A stretch of DNA of 64,000 nucleotides from Oscillospiraceae bacterium (GCA_009783695.1 WRCY01000007.1:1-64000), one strand, 5' to 3'. Shown: positions 55,831 to 64,000, counted from the first letter of the stretch. Translations and numbers: made by a program. The notes: generated from the letters alone by a model not told the origin.

Positions 55831-57183
55831 CTATATGGCGTCAAGCGCGTCGTACATTGCGCTCATCGGGAGCAGAACCGAAATCACCAGCGTCCCCACT
55901 ATGCCCGCCATAACTATGATAATCGCCGGCTCCATCGCCGCCATGAGCGACTGAGTGACGTTCTTTACTTCCTCGTCGTAATAATCGGCAAGCTTGTTCA
56001 GCATACCCTCGATTCCGCCGGTGTTTTCGCCGATTTTAAGCATATGGTGGACAAGCGGCGGGAACATCGCAGAGCGCTGAATCGGCTCGGAAAGATTGTT
56101 GCCCATAGCAACCTCTTCCTTGGCGGCGAGCAGCGCGTTCTTGAAATGTATGTTGGTCATGGTCGACGCGGTAATGTCAATAGCCTCAATCAACGGGATT
56201 CCCGCCGCAATCAGCGTGGAGAGCGTACGCGCCATTCTCGCGCAGGCGGTTTTTATGACAAGATTACCAAACAGCGGCAGCCGAAGCACAAATCGTCCGA
56301 GGAACTGCGTTCCCACTCTGCTTTTCGCGATATTTACAACAAATATAATAAACAAAGCTAACACCGCCGCAACTATGTACCAGTATGAAAGCAGGAAGTT
56401 ACTTGCACTGAGGACCGCCACCGTTATTCCCGGAAGCCCCTGGTCCATGTCCGCGAACATATCCTCAAACGACGGGATTACAAATATCAGCAGCATAGCG
56501 ACCACCGCGACCGCCACAATCGCAAGCGAGGCGGGATAAATCGTTGCTTTTTTCATGTTCGCCTTGAGTGCGGCGTCCTTCTCGAACCGCTCTGCCATTC
56601 GGGTAAACGAGATTCCGAGGCTTCCCGAAGCTTCGCCAGCTTCCACCATTGTTACGAATATATCGGTAAATATATTGCGGTTTACCCGCATCGCGCCCGC
56701 CAGCGATTCGCCTTTTTCAACTTCCGTGCGCGTTTCCCATATAATACGGCTTAGGCACTTGTTTTCGGTCTGCTCGCCCAGCATTTCAAGCGTGGATAAA
56801 ATATTAACCCCCGCCGAGAGTATGCTTACAAACTGGCGGCAGAAAACTGCCATGTCGCGCGATTTCGGTTTTTTTTCAAAGAATTTAAGGTTTATGTCTT
56901 TCGATATGGCGAGAGAATCAACAAGCGATACCGGAATAAGCTCATTTTGCTTGAGCCATTCCGACGCTTCTTCCCGGCTCGCCGAATCAACGGTGCCCTT
57001 TTTCTCTTTTCCCTCTTTATCAACTGCCAAATAACTAAATATAGGCAAAACCGAATCCCTCCCCTCTACATATAATATAGTGAGCGCATTAATAAAACAA
57101 GACCCGTAACTGATTATTATTATAGCATGATTCATTTTTTTTGTCAATATATTGTTTAAAATGGGGTATTTTACATAATTCAT
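55831..57183 (-). CDS. pilC: Type IV pilus inner-membrane platform protein PilC/GspF
   Basis: FCRQFVSILSAGVNILSTLEMLGEQTENKCL...ARMARTLSTLIAAGIPLIEAIDITA; true start probably downstream at LPIFSYLAVDKEGKEKKG. Confidence 0.93.
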   Translation of the reverse strand: MNYVKYPILNNILTKKMNHAIIIISYGSCFINALTILYVEGRDSVLPIFSYLAVDKEGKEKKGTVDSASREEASEWLKQNELIPVSLVDSLAISKDINLKFFEKKPKSRDMAVFCRQFVSILSAGVNILSTLEMLGEQTENKCLSRIIWETRTEVEKGESLAGAMRVNRNIFTDIFVTMVEAGEASGSLGISFTRMAERFEKDAALKANMKKATIYPASLAIVAVAVVAMLLIFVIPSFEDMFADMDQGLPGITVAVLSASNFLLSYWYIVAAVLALFIIFVVNIAKSRVGTQFLGRFVLRLPLFGNLVIKTACARMARTLSTLIAAGIPLIEAIDITASTMTNIHFKNALLAAKEEVAMGNNLSEPIQRSAMFPPLVHHMLKIGENTGGIEGMLNKLADYYDEEVKNVTQSLMAAMEPAIIIVMAGIVGTLVISVLLPMSAMYDALDAI

Positions 57184-57305
57184 ACTAAATATCCAATAAA
57201 AGAAATGACAAAATTTGCCTTATTTATCCATCATTTTGTGTTAACATTTTTTCGCTTTTTATTGATTATTTTATGTAGTAATTATGTCATGTTTTTTATT
57301 AATCC

Positions 57306-57477
57306 TATAATCAATTAACTTCAAAAATGTTCTGGCATTTTTGAAGACGCGGCAAATGCCGCGTAAGCCGCAAAGCGGCTTAATTCGATTACATAGCCGA
57401 TTGCGCGCCTGCGGCGCGTCAGCAAACGAGTTTGCTGCGAAAATGCGGAGCATTTTTCAAGTTAATCGGCTATATAT
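57306..57477. repeat. Hairpin-chain repeat, type B copy 2
   Basis: Near-identical to 25668-25840. Confidence 0.85.
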
Positions 57478-57479
57478 GC

Positions 57480-57507
57480 AAAAAGGGCGAAATCATCGCC
57501 CTTTTTA
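57480..57507. terminator. Rho-independent terminator
   Basis: AAAAAGGGCGAAATCATCGCCCTTTTT. Confidence 0.85.
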
Positions 57508-57535
57508 TCATTTGTTTGTAAACACGCCCGTAACG

Positions 57536-57727
57536 TTATCTGTACTGGTTTAAATAATTCCGGTTCTTCGGGATTCGCGGGACTTGCGCTTCCTGTGCCT
57601 CGCTTGATTTAATCGCCTCCTGCTTGGTGAATTTTGCCTTACCCTGCAGCTCCTCTACGGGTGCAACCTCGTTCAGCGGCGGCTTCATGAAGTCGGTTTC
57701 TGGGCGTTTCATGCCTTTTTTCGCCAT
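57536..57727 (-). CDS. Small hypothetical protein (63 aa)
   Basis: MAKKGMKRPETDFMKPPLNEVAPVEELQGKAKFTKQEAIKSSEAQEAQVPRIPKNRNYLNQYR; AAAGGA upstream. Confidence 0.6.
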   Translation of the reverse strand: MAKKGMKRPETDFMKPPLNEVAPVEELQGKAKFTKQEAIKSSEAQEAQVPRIPKNRNYLNQYR

Positions 57728-57749
57728 TTAAGCTTTTCCTTTCACTCAA

Positions 57750-57838
57750 GTATAGTTGATTAACTTGAAAAACCGCTTTACGGTTTTTCCGGCAAGCAAA
57801 GCTTGCCGCCCGCGCTGTAAGCGCGTAATCAACTATAC
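57750..57838. repeat. Cloverleaf-like element: 13 bp perfect terminal inverted repeat enclosing three hairpins
   Basis: GTATAGTTGATTA ... TAATCAACTATAC enclosing AAAAACCG/CGGTTTTT, GGCAAGC/GCTTGCC, CGCGCT/AGCGCG. Confidence 0.85.
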
Positions 57839-57842
57839 AATT

Positions 57843-57922
57843 AAATTAAGCCGCTGCGCGGCTGTGCGGCAACCGCCGCACCTTAAAAATGATAACGCAT
57901 TTTCAAGTTAATTAATTATAAT
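57843..57922. repeat. Hairpin-rich repeat, type A copy 2
   Basis: 80 bp, near-identical to 6740-6819. Confidence 0.85.
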
Positions 57923-58052
57923 CACAATTGAATTAAATCCTCGCCTTTTTCTTTTATTATCCGACAATTTGCAAATATTATACAAGTTGACAAGAAGATG
58001 AATTCGTGCTATACTTTTAAACAGACATTTTATTTTACAGGAGGAATTCATT

Positions 58053-58394
58053 ATGGCAGCAGCAATGATTCCGCTCGAGAATATTCTTGCGGATATTAAG
58101 GGCAAAACGGCAAACTTTAACGGGAGCAATTATCACGGGTTTTTGGCGCTTCAGGTGAACCTGACCGATATTAACAAGGTGTTTTATGTAGAAGTTAAAG
58201 AGCATAAGCTTACTATTGAGCCTTTTGAGTATAATGACCGTCAGGCGAAAATGTCGATGACATCGTCCAATTTCTCAAAAATGATTAACGGGCAGCTCAA
58301 CGGCACGACGGCGTTCCTGACCGGAAAGCTTAAAATCGAAGGCAGCATTGAAAAGTGCAAGGAGCTGACGGCGCTGCTCGGCGGCAGGGCATAA
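58053..58394 (+). CDS. SCP2-like sterol/lipid-binding domain protein
   Basis: QVNLTDINKVFYVEVKEHKLTIEPFEYNDRQAKMSMTSSNFSKMINGQLNGTTAFLTGKLKIEGSIEKCKEL. Confidence 0.75.
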   Translation: MAAAMIPLENILADIKGKTANFNGSNYHGFLALQVNLTDINKVFYVEVKEHKLTIEPFEYNDRQAKMSMTSSNFSKMINGQLNGTTAFLTGKLKIEGSIEKCKELTALLGGRA

Positions 58395-58460
58395 TAAAGC
58401 AAACTTACGGGCGGCCGGCGCAATGCGCATGCCGCCTTTACAAATTTCAGAGAGGGCAGC

Positions 58461-58880
58461 ATGAGAAGGTTTTTATTACCGGTTTTAATCGCCGTATTCT
58501 ATGCAGGGTGTGCGGCTGCGGACGACGCGGGCATCCGGGACGGCGAGGTTCAAATTCCGATTGTAGGCATGTCGCGTGACTGGCTGTTTACCGATGGTAG
58601 CGAGATGGGACTTGAAGATTTAAGGCGGGTGAGCGGAGAAATACCCGATTTGCTCATAAGCGACTTGTTCCCTTATAAGGGCATGAATGTTTCGTCAAGC
58701 ACAGAAACTTTTAACGTAATAATCTCGGTGGAGAGCGCCGGTTCCCTGCAGGTATACGCAGGAAGCGACTATGTTATAACCTCCATGACGTTTAAAACGG
58801 TGTCGCAGACTGTGCCGCTTAATCTGCTGACAGAGGCGCAGCGGCTGGATGAATATATAGACGGTGAATACACGCCTTAA
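58461..58880 (+). CDS. Hypothetical lipoprotein
   Basis: MRRFLLPVLIAVFYAGCAAADD lipobox-like. Confidence 0.6.
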   Translation: MRRFLLPVLIAVFYAGCAAADDAGIRDGEVQIPIVGMSRDWLFTDGSEMGLEDLRRVSGEIPDLLISDLFPYKGMNVSSSTETFNVIISVESAGSLQVYAGSDYVITSMTFKTVSQTVPLNLLTEAQRLDEYIDGEYTP

Positions 58881-58897
58881 TTATTTTTCCGTTTCTA

Positions 58898-58926
58898 TTG
58901 ACAAGTACTATAATTTATGATAATAT
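58898..58926 (+). promoter_or_regulatory. Sigma70-type promoter of rpsF operon
   Basis: TTGACA-N17-TAATAT. Confidence 0.75.
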
Positions 58927-59017
58927 GTATAGGCTATCCGAAAATTACAATTTAAGGAAGCTATCCTTGCTCGCGCTGTAAACCGCGCGGGACAAAGTCC
59001 AAAAGGAGGTTAAAGTA

Positions 59018-59362
59018 ATGGCTAAAATCAAAGAGAAGTACGAGGCGGTAGTAGTTTTTTCCGTTAAGGACGAAGAGGCTGTGCCTGCGCTTGTGCTCAA
59101 GTTTTCCGATTTGCTCCGGGAAAGAGCCGAGCTCGTAAGCATCGATGAGTGGGGCAAGCGCAGGCTTGCTTATCCGATTAACTACGAGAACGAAGGCTAC
59201 TACGTGCTGTACAACTTCGACGCTACGCCCGACGTTCCGGTCGAGTTCGAGCGCGTAATCAATATTACGGAAAGCGTTTTACGCTCGATGGTTGTTTTGC
59301 GGCAGGGCGAAGACGGCAAAAGCGTTAAACAAGACGACACACCTGCGCCGTCAGACGATTAA
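59018..59362 (+). CDS. rpsF: 30S ribosomal protein S6
   Basis: KEKYEAVVVFSVK...VSIDEWGKRRLAYPINYENEGYYVLYNFDA; operon with ssb and rpsR. Confidence 0.95.
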   Translation: MAKIKEKYEAVVVFSVKDEEAVPALVLKFSDLLRERAELVSIDEWGKRRLAYPINYENEGYYVLYNFDATPDVPVEFERVINITESVLRSMVVLRQGEDGKSVKQDDTPAPSDD

Positions 59363-59382
59363 CGGAAAGGAAAAAGACTTTT

Positions 59383-59898
59383 ATGTACAATCGAGTTATT
59401 TTGATGGGCAGAATATGCCATGACCTTGAATTAAAGTCAACGCCCAACGGCGTCCCCGTACTATCGTTCAGACTCGCGGTGGAGCGTAATTATCAGGTTA
59501 AGGGCGAGGAGCGGAAGTCTGACTTCTTCAACATCGTCGCCTGGCGCAACAACGCGGAATTCATCAGCAGGTATTTTTTCAAGGGCAGAATGATTCTGCT
59601 CGACGGCGAGCTGCAAACGCGGCAGTATACCGATAAAAACAACGTACAGCGCGATATAGTTGAGATTATCGTTGACCACGCGAGCTTCACGGGTGAGCCC
59701 AAGGCTCAGCAGCAGGGCGGCGGCTATCAAAACAGCTATCCCAGTTACCAAAATAATCAGCAGGGCGGTTATCAGAGCGGATACAGCCAGCCGCAGCCGG
59801 CTCCCTTGCCGAGCGCCTCGCAGCCTGCCGTGCTGTCGCAGGGCGACGCGCAGGACTTCGTTGATAACGCCGCATCTGATGACGACTATCCGTTTTAA
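59383..59898 (+). CDS. ssb: Single-stranded DNA-binding protein
   Basis: MYNRVILMGRICHDLELKSTPNGVPVLSFRLAVER...; Q/G/P-rich tail ending DDDYPF. Confidence 0.96.
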   Translation: MYNRVILMGRICHDLELKSTPNGVPVLSFRLAVERNYQVKGEERKSDFFNIVAWRNNAEFISRYFFKGRMILLDGELQTRQYTDKNNVQRDIVEIIVDHASFTGEPKAQQQGGGYQNSYPSYQNNQQGGYQSGYSQPQPAPLPSASQPAVLSQGDAQDFVDNAASDDDYPF

Positions 59899-59966
59899 CA
59901 CAAGGGGATAGCGGGGTTAATCCCCGTCAACCGCCCCCTTTACTCAACATTTAGGAGGAAAATAAA

Positions 59967-60224
59967 ATGTCCGACAGGAAGGAATTTAACGACAAAGGCG
60001 GACGCCCGATGAAGCGCGCCCGCAAAAAAGTCTGCCAGTTTTGCGTAGACAGAGCCGAGTTCATCGACTACAAAGACGTCGCAAAGCTCAAAAAGTGCAT
60101 GACCGAACGCTCGAAAATTTTACCCAGGCGCGTCACCGGCTGCTGCGCTTATCATCAGCGCGAACTCACAACGGCAATCAAAAGAGCAAGGCAAATCGCG
60201 ATTTTACCTTACGTTTCAGATTGA
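59967..60224 (+). CDS. rpsR: 30S ribosomal protein S18
   Basis: [65 protein letters not shown]. Confidence 0.96.
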   Translation: MSDRKEFNDKGGRPMKRARKKVCQFCVDRAEFIDYKDVAKLKKCMTERSKILPRRVTGCCAYHQRELTTAIKRARQIAILPYVSD

Positions 60225-60231
60225 TTTATTT

Positions 60232-60260
60232 AAGGGTGTTTGATAAAAACACCCTTTTTT
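60232..60260. terminator. Rho-independent terminator after rpsR
   Basis: AAGGGTGTTTGATAAAAACACCCTTTTTT. Confidence 0.85.
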
Positions 60261-60281
60261 ACAATCAGCGTGGTTGAAAAT

Positions 60282-60323
60282 TTGAGAACAGGCAAACATA
60301 ATAGGGAAAAACGTTGTTTTCAT
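60282..60323 (+). promoter_or_regulatory. Two-box leader motif upstream of YjbQ-family gene
   Basis: TTGAGA-N15-AGGGAAAAACGTTGTTTTCATG. Confidence 0.6.
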
Positions 60324-60356
60324 GTAGATTTTATAAACAGAGGGCTTAATGAAAAT

Positions 60357-60752
60357 ATGCTTTACGAATACAAACTAAGCACTGACAGGCAGGGGTTCAG
60401 CAATATTACAAAATGCCTTTATCAAGCGTTCGGAAAAAGCAGTGTTAAAGATGGGTTATGCGTGGTTTTCTGCCCGCATACAACGGCGGGAATCACCATA
60501 AACGAAAACGCCGACCCCGATGTTGTGCGGGATATGCTGCTCGGCTTGGATAAGGCGTACCCTGACCGTGCGGAGTTTCGGCACGCCGAGGGGAACAGCT
60601 CCGCACACCTGAAAGCGACAGCAGTCGGGAGCAGCGCGAATGTTATAATTGCGCAGGGGAAGCTGATGCTCGGAATGTGGCAGGGGGTTTATTTCTGCGA
60701 GTTTGACGGACCGAGGAACAGGACGTTTTATGTGAAGATTATCGGTTCATAA
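60357..60752 (+). CDS. YjbQ/UPF0047 family protein
   Basis: LCVVFCPHTTAGITINENADPDVVRDML...HAEGNSSAHLKATAVGSSANVIIAQGKLMLGMWQGVYFCEFDGPRNRTFYVK. Confidence 0.9.
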   Translation: MLYEYKLSTDRQGFSNITKCLYQAFGKSSVKDGLCVVFCPHTTAGITINENADPDVVRDMLLGLDKAYPDRAEFRHAEGNSSAHLKATAVGSSANVIIAQGKLMLGMWQGVYFCEFDGPRNRTFYVKIIGS

Positions 60753-60785
60753 TGATGTTGCATTACAACACACTTTATACGATTC

Positions 60786-60815
60786 AGGCACATTTCGGTG
60801 TGCCTTTTGTTTTTG
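60786..60815. terminator. Rho-independent terminator
   Basis: AGGCACATTTCGGTGTGCCTTTTGTTTTT. Confidence 0.8.
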
Positions 60816-60910
60816 TAATATTCCGGTATTCTTCATATCGTGCTGCAATATATTTGCAAAATGTTATGTGAGGAAAAAAGCAAGGGGGCTTAAAGTTCTG
60901 TCAATCGGGG

Positions 60911-61135
60911 TTGAAAATTCTGCCAATCTGTGTTATAATAAAATCACATACCCAAACGTAAAACGTTTGGTATCCGCTTTGCTGATGGTTTCGGCAAAGC
61001 CGAAACGGTGATTTTATTTCAACAATGATTCGGCGCGTTAGCGCCGTCGGCGGCTTTGCCGCCGCAATCGCCGCAGGCGATTGGAATTATGTTATAATAA
61101 CCTCACCCGTTACCGAAAATAAATTTTTAAACGGG
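60911..61135. repeat. Hairpin-chain intergenic element with sigma70-like promoter at its left edge
   Basis: TTGAAA-N17-TATAAT; outer ATAAAATCAC/GTGATTTTAT; hairpins CCAAACGTAAAACGTTTGG, GGTTTCGGCAAAGCCGAAAC, CGGCGCGTTAGCGCCG, CGGCGGCTTTGCCGCCG, AATCGCCGCAGGCGATT. Confidence 0.75.
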
Positions 61136-61345
61136 TCTCGAGAACATTACAGTGAAAAGTAATGCTTATACGCAGGGTTTGAAATACATAATTAGGCAAT
61201 TTTGCAAAAATCCATAGTTATATAAAAAAACCGGCGTTTAAAAAGTAATAACATATAAGACAGTTGCAGAAATATCTCTTTCAATCTGTAAAAGGCAATA
61301 GGTAAGCCTTTTTTACGTAAAGTATTTTTGAAAGGAGTACCGAGA

Positions 61346-64000
61346 TTGCCTGCTCGGTATATTATTATGTTGTGGAAAGACGGTCAAAGTGAACTTGATG
61401 TAACTATGCTTGATGATTCAACGGCTTTTTTAATCGAATCCGCGATTGAGCATTGCGCAGAAAAATCATATAAAAACATCACGCTATTATCGTTATTATA
61501 TCCGCTGTTTGTTTTGCGCGAGAGCGGCAGCCAATCAAATCCGCCTGAAGTAGTGCGATTGAGTAAAATTCTGAGTAATTTTCTGATAAACGGAATGACT
61601 TTTAACTTATGTGCATCAGCGACGGAAAAAATGCGCCTGAAAACAAAAGACGACATCAATCCCTATGAGCGTGCTAATTGGGAAGATGGGGCAGCGGACT
61701 TGGTTGAGGATATGCTTGCCCGCGAGCAGAAATGCGGCTGTGCGGAATTTGCACTAAACATTTTCAAACGTATCACTGACGCGGGTAATTTTGATTCCGA
61801 GCTGCTGCATGGAATGATTGATGTTTCAAATCTTATTGATACTCTTTCAAATAAATTTGAAAATATTGATGTTTTTAGTGAATCCGGCGAAATCACGGGC
61901 GTTTCACTGGGTGTGAAAAATATACTTTTAAGTGCTTTGAAAGCGGCAGAAACCTGCGGGAAATGCGAAGCATCTCCCGCACATATGATTTATGCAATCT
62001 TAAAAGAAAACGACGGCTATGTTTCCGCAATTATAAACAGAGCGGCTTCCCATGATTTAAGCTTATCAAAAAGCTTTGCAATTATAAAATCCCACATATA
62101 CAATAATTTTGAATCGGGGGCTTCAACCTCGCGATTGTTATTAAACGAGAAGAGTTTTAACGAGCAGTGCGTAAAGATTTTAAACGACGCCGCAAACTCC
62201 GGCAGTGAGCATGGTGAAAAAGCCGTTGATGAACGCAGGCTTTTATTGGAGCTTCTGAACAGCAGCGACGCCGGCGTAAAGATGATTTTAATAAATCAAT
62301 TAAAATGGAATGTCAGCGAGATGGTTTCCATTGCTGAGAATCTCAAATGGAATCCGCTTTCTGTACCGCTGCCTGTTTTTTTGCGTGAATGTCAAAACCT
62401 TTCCGTGAAAGACCATCGGAATTTGATTGAGCGGCAGGAAATTACCGATGAAATAATCGAGGTTTTATATAATCCGTCAAGCCACAATGTTGCGGTTTTC
62501 GGGGAGAAGGGTGTCGGTAAAACCGCCTGCGCCCACCTTTTGGCAAAGGCGTTGAAAGAAAGCAATTCCGCACTTTTGCAAGAAACTCCGGTTGTGTATT
62601 TGGATTTCTCCGAATTTCAAGGGGACGATAAAAATCCAAAAACAAGTCAGCATTATGGGATACAAAGCACGGGGAATCCGGCAATCGCTCAAATATTCAC
62701 TTTCATGGAAGAGCATCCGCGTCCCGTATACATAATTGATAATGTTGATTTAATTGCCGAGGAGTTTATCGGATATTGCGCAAAAAGGCTCGTGAATAAC
62801 GAGTATAAGCTCGCCGTAATAATGAATAATGCAACAAAAAAGCTTTTCGACGATTATCAGTCGGGCGGGATTAATCTGCAATTCGTTGAAATCGAAGAGC
62901 TAAGCCCTAAAACAGCAGAAAAAAGAGAGTTGATTTTACAAATCATTAATGCAAAAATGTCAGAAATAAGTGAAAAATACGATGTCAGTTTCGATGAAAA
63001 ATCACCTGATTATGCTTTGCGTATGTCTGTAGATTATTTGCTGTCCAAAAGACTTCCGCAAAAAGCGATTGCTTTGCTTGAAAGCATAGCTGCACTTAAA
63101 CGCACAAAATCGAATCTTTACGGCGGCGATAAACCTTTTATCGGAAAAGAGGACATTGCCGGAATTATCTCAAAGGAAACCCTGCTGCCGGTAGAATCAA
63201 TCTTAGGCATGGGGCAGGATAAGGATTTTAACTACTTGCTTTCACAAGCGATAGTCGGTCAGAATCACGCTGTAGCAAAAGTCGCCGACAGGCTTGATTT
63301 AATCCAGAAAGGAATGGTTGATTCGAGCCGTCCCGCGGCTATATTCTTATTCGCGGGATTATCGGGAACGGGCAAAACCGAGCTCGCAAAGCAAATCGCA
63401 AGCGTCTATTCATCTTCCCATAAAATAACAACATATGAAATGAACAGCTTCAAGGAAAGTCATGCAACTTCACGCATTATAGGTGTTCCGCCGGGATATG
63501 AGGGCTACGCCGAAGGCGGCAAACTTATAAACGATATCAACAAAGACCCTTATTCGCTTATATTATTCGACGAGGTGGAAAAAGCCCACCCGTCCATGTG
63601 GGACCCGCTCATGAGGTTATTCGACGAAGGCGTTGCAGAAGACACCCGCGGCGTTACCGCTTACGGGAACAAGTCGTTCTTCGTGCTTACATCGAATATC
63701 GGTCAATACGAAATAGCCGATATGCTCCGTCAAAACCGCCCTCTTGAAGAAATAGAGGATGCAGTCAAGGACGCTATAGGCGAAGCGGTTCACTCCGAAA
63801 GCAAGCAGAAGTGTTTCCGCCCTGAGTTTATCGGAAGAATTACCAGGAGCGGCGGCATAGTGATTTTCAATGCGCTCGGTTACGAGGCTCTTGCAGGGAT
63901 TACAAGGAGAATTGCCCGTAACGAAGAAAGCAAATTTGAATCAATGAGAGAATGTAAATTAAAAATTGACGATGCGGTTATTGAGTTTATTGCTAAAAAG
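61346..64000 (+). CDS. Large Clp/Hsp100-like double AAA+ ATPase with divergent N-terminal region, partial (open at window end)
   Basis: AAAGGAG 8 nt before TTG; Walker A GEKGVGKTA and GLSGTGKTE; Walker B SLILFDEVEKAHPSMWDPLMRLFDEG; C-terminal FRPEFIGRI; no stop to window end, absent from the ORF track. Confidence 0.85.
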   Translation, partial: MPARYIIMLWKDGQSELDVTMLDDSTAFLIESAIEHCAEKSYKNITLLSLLYPLFVLRESGSQSNPPEVVRLSKILSNFLINGMTFNLCASATEKMRLKTKDDINPYERANWEDGAADLVEDMLAREQKCGCAEFALNIFKRITDAGNFDSELLHGMIDVSNLIDTLSNKFENIDVFSESGEITGVSLGVKNILLSALKAAETCGKCEASPAHMIYAILKENDGYVSAIINRAASHDLSLSKSFAIIKSHIYNNFESGASTSRLLLNEKSFNEQCVKILNDAANSGSEHGEKAVDERRLLLELLNSSDAGVKMILINQLKWNVSEMVSIAENLKWNPLSVPLPVFLRECQNLSVKDHRNLIERQEITDEIIEVLYNPSSHNVAVFGEKGVGKTACAHLLAKALKESNSALLQETPVVYLDFSEFQGDDKNPKTSQHYGIQSTGNPAIAQIFTFMEEHPRPVYIIDNVDLIAEEFIGYCAKRLVNNEYKLAVIMNNATKKLFDDYQSGGINLQFVEIEELSPKTAEKRELILQIINAKMSEISEKYDVSFDEKSPDYALRMSVDYLLSKRLPQKAIALLESIAALKRTKSNLYGGDKPFIGKEDIAGIISKETLLPVESILGMGQDKDFNYLLSQAIVGQNHAVAKVADRLDLIQKGMVDSSRPAAIFLFAGLSGTGKTELAKQIASVYSSSHKITTYEMNSFKESHATSRIIGVPPGYEGYAEGGKLINDINKDPYSLILFDEVEKAHPSMWDPLMRLFDEGVAEDTRGVTAYGNKSFFVLTSNIGQYEIADMLRQNRPLEEIEDAVKDAIGEAVHSESKQKCFRPEFIGRITRSGGIVIFNALGYEALAGITRRIARNEESKFESMRECKLKIDDAVIEFIAKK

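Noticed and set aside
57750-57838. tRNA gene suggested by the cloverleaf-like folding
   Set aside because: No anticodon or T-loop consensus, a 13 bp closing stem and no CCA-type end; no tRNA recognised anywhere in the window.
60911-61135. Confident ncRNA call
   Set aside because: The left arm of the outer stem overlaps the -10 box, so a transcript would not contain it; kept only as a repeat with possible transcription.
61384-62716. Minus-strand ORFs 61384-61659, 61663-61896, 62442-62684, 62477-62716
   Set aside because: All lie antisense to the continuous AAA+ ATPase frame, which has Walker motifs and an RBS.

Overview
This 64 kb window appears to come from an anaerobic, low-GC Gram-positive (Clostridia/Oscillospiraceae-like) chromosome. 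All family names are from reading translated motifs; no database search was run.

Gene content, left to right:
- About 1-5.8 kb: the right part of an integrated mobile element, with small HTH and unknown genes, a cI-like repressor, and a large serine recombinase split by a one-base frame change.
- About 5.9-40 kb: mostly ordinary chromosomal genes. These include pssA/psd, an HD protein, a BMP lipoprotein, an Orn/Lys/Arg decarboxylase-like protein, DUF342, EpsG, a collagen-like surface protein, an RND transporter, GH2, prfB, glutamine synthetase, ABC-F, pyruvate carboxylase, lactate permease and a Ca/Mn-type P-ATPase behind a probable yybP-ykoY riboswitch.
- 40.4-43 kb: a dockerin/FN3 protein.
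- 43-57.2 kb: a type IV pilus locus with an embedded CBM2-like/InlB-repeat adhesin candidate.
- 59-60.2 kb: rpsF-ssb-rpsR.
- 61.3 kb to the window end: a large Clp/AAA+ ATPase open at the end, which the ORF track missed.

The least explained signals are non-coding:
- A recurrent leader unit with two boxes, TTGAAR-N15-cGGGGAAAACG, lying just before start codons at nine loci, in tandem at two of them.
- A family of intergenic hairpin-chain elements sharing ATTAACTTGAAAAATG-type ends, one folding like a cloverleaf.
- A MITE inserted between a riboswitch and its gene.
- A dispersed heptamer repeat inserted in frame into the P-type ATPase.
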